Source of the DNA: Chloroflexota bacterium
Lineage (GTDB): Bacteria > Chloroflexota > Dehalococcoidia > Lucifugimonadales > UBA3495
Assembly: GCA_022561675.1 (NCBI GenBank)
Contig: JADFQT010000153.1
Coordinates: 1-6,483, forward strand
Length of the DNA stretch: 6,483 nt
Direction of reading: 5' to 3'
Shown: positions 6,163-6,483 of the stretch, piece after piece
Numbering within the stretch: position 1 is the stretch's first letter
How the letters are laid out: every line of letters begins with the position of its first letter
The notes under the pieces: generated by a model
Seen by the model: the letters and a program-made list of their open reading frames with translations, nothing else
The model's database searches: none
Told to the model about the DNA's origin: nothing
Position numbers and translations under genes: made by a program

Positions 6163-6412
6163 ATTAAATTTTTTAACTACATTGTGATAACTTAAATAAT
6201 TAGAATCAAAACTATCAACGGTATAAGATATACGCTTTTTATATATTATATGTTAGTCAATAAATTTGTACTTATAGTAGTTATAAGTGTATTTAGGAGA
6301 TTTCTTTAAATTTAACTTAATTAGAGAATTTACTTGGTACTGTTTGTTCACACACTAACGATTATGCTTATTGAGATCCTAACACAAAATATCTCACAAT
6401 AACCGATTGAAT
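6163..6412. other. AT-rich, apparently non-coding stretch after an abrupt composition change
   Basis: From about 6163 to the end of the window G+C falls to about 26% (hand count over 6181-6483), against 73% for 6001-6060. All six frames are broken by frequent stops, with no ORF that has both a start and a ribosome binding site. I see no tRNA, terminal inverted repeat or target duplication. Either it is intergenic DNA of a different replicon or element, or it belongs to another organism joined in assembly. Confidence 0.7.
6368..6402 (-). terminator. Weak hairpin after the partial AT-rich ORF
   Basis: TTATTGAGAT (6368-6377) pairs with ATCTCACAATAA (6391-6402) if two bases (CA) bulge out, with a 13-base loop. 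It begins about 10 bases beyond the stop codon of the possible partial gene on the minus strand, where a terminator would be expected. No T-run follows, so this is tentative. Confidence 0.25.
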
Positions 6413-6483
6413 TCAATAGGCCATATCACCATATTCATTATTACTTAGCAGCTCTTTAATATATGATACTGCATTTAGACCTT
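6413..6483 (-). CDS. Possible C-terminal end of an unidentified protein, running off the window
   Basis: On the minus strand one frame stays open from the window edge for 22 codons to a TGA at 6413-6415, reading GLNAVSYIKELLSNNEYGDM then AY. The residue mix looks like ordinary protein (an amphipathic IKELLSN helix) and codon use is AT-rich, unlike the four genes to the left. The fragment is too short to assign a family, and in DNA this AT-rich 22 open codons is only mildly unusual. Confidence 0.3.
   Translation of the reverse strand, partial: GLNAVSYIKELLSNNEYGDMAY

Noticed and set aside
5770..6195. 141-codon plus-strand frame across the composition break
   Set aside because: It is antisense to the LLM fragment and its last codons lie in AT-rich DNA. 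It is not protein-like.
6236..6275. Promoter-like TTGACT and TATAAT on the minus strand in the AT-rich tail
   Set aside because: The two boxes are only four bases apart, far from the usual 16-18. TATAAT-like strings are expected by chance at 26% G+C.

Overview
The window carries four protein genes, all on the minus strand, in GC-rich DNA (about 60% overall, over 70% in places). A short AT-rich tail (about 26% G+C by hand count) begins abruptly near position 6163. In the direction of transcription the genes are: (1) the C-terminal part of a luciferase-like (LLM) flavin-dependent oxidoreductase, 5761-6162; (2) a complete molybdopterin-binding large subunit of the xanthine dehydrogenase / CoxL family, 3416-5689; (3) a complete HpcH/HpaI-family aldolase, 2358-3140; (4) a complete bifunctional class II aldolase / short-chain dehydrogenase of the rhamnulose-1-phosphate aldolase-lactaldehyde dehydrogenase type, 81-2147.

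The combination of LLM oxidoreductase, stand-alone CoxL-like subunit and several aldolases at this GC content resembles catabolic gene neighbourhoods of uncultured Chloroflexota (Dehalococcoidia/SAR202-like) and similar environmental bacteria. This is an inference from gene content; no marker gene is present. Genes 1 and 2 are 71 bases apart and may be co-transcribed. Gaps of 275 and 210 bases separate genes 2/3 and 3/4. Each gap holds a palindromic dispersed-type repeat, which makes separate transcription or a processed message more likely than one tight operon.

Functionally the set looks like oxidative catabolism of sugars, sugar acids or related carbonyl compounds. The HpaI-family enzyme would cleave a 2-keto-3-deoxy acid to pyruvate plus an aldehyde. 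The bifunctional enzyme would cleave a ketose phosphate to DHAP plus lactaldehyde and oxidise the aldehyde. A CoxL-like molybdenum hydroxylase could oxidise an aldehyde or N-heterocycle, but its usual 2Fe-2S and FAD subunits are not in the window. The exact substrates cannot be read from the sequence.

The right end is the oddest part. The LLM gene loses its N-terminal portion exactly where base composition collapses, and the AT-rich side ends in what may be the last 22 codons of another gene. This is either a real insertion or recombination junction or a chimeric assembly. I see no RNA gene, CRISPR array or recognisable transposase. I found no convincing new system.
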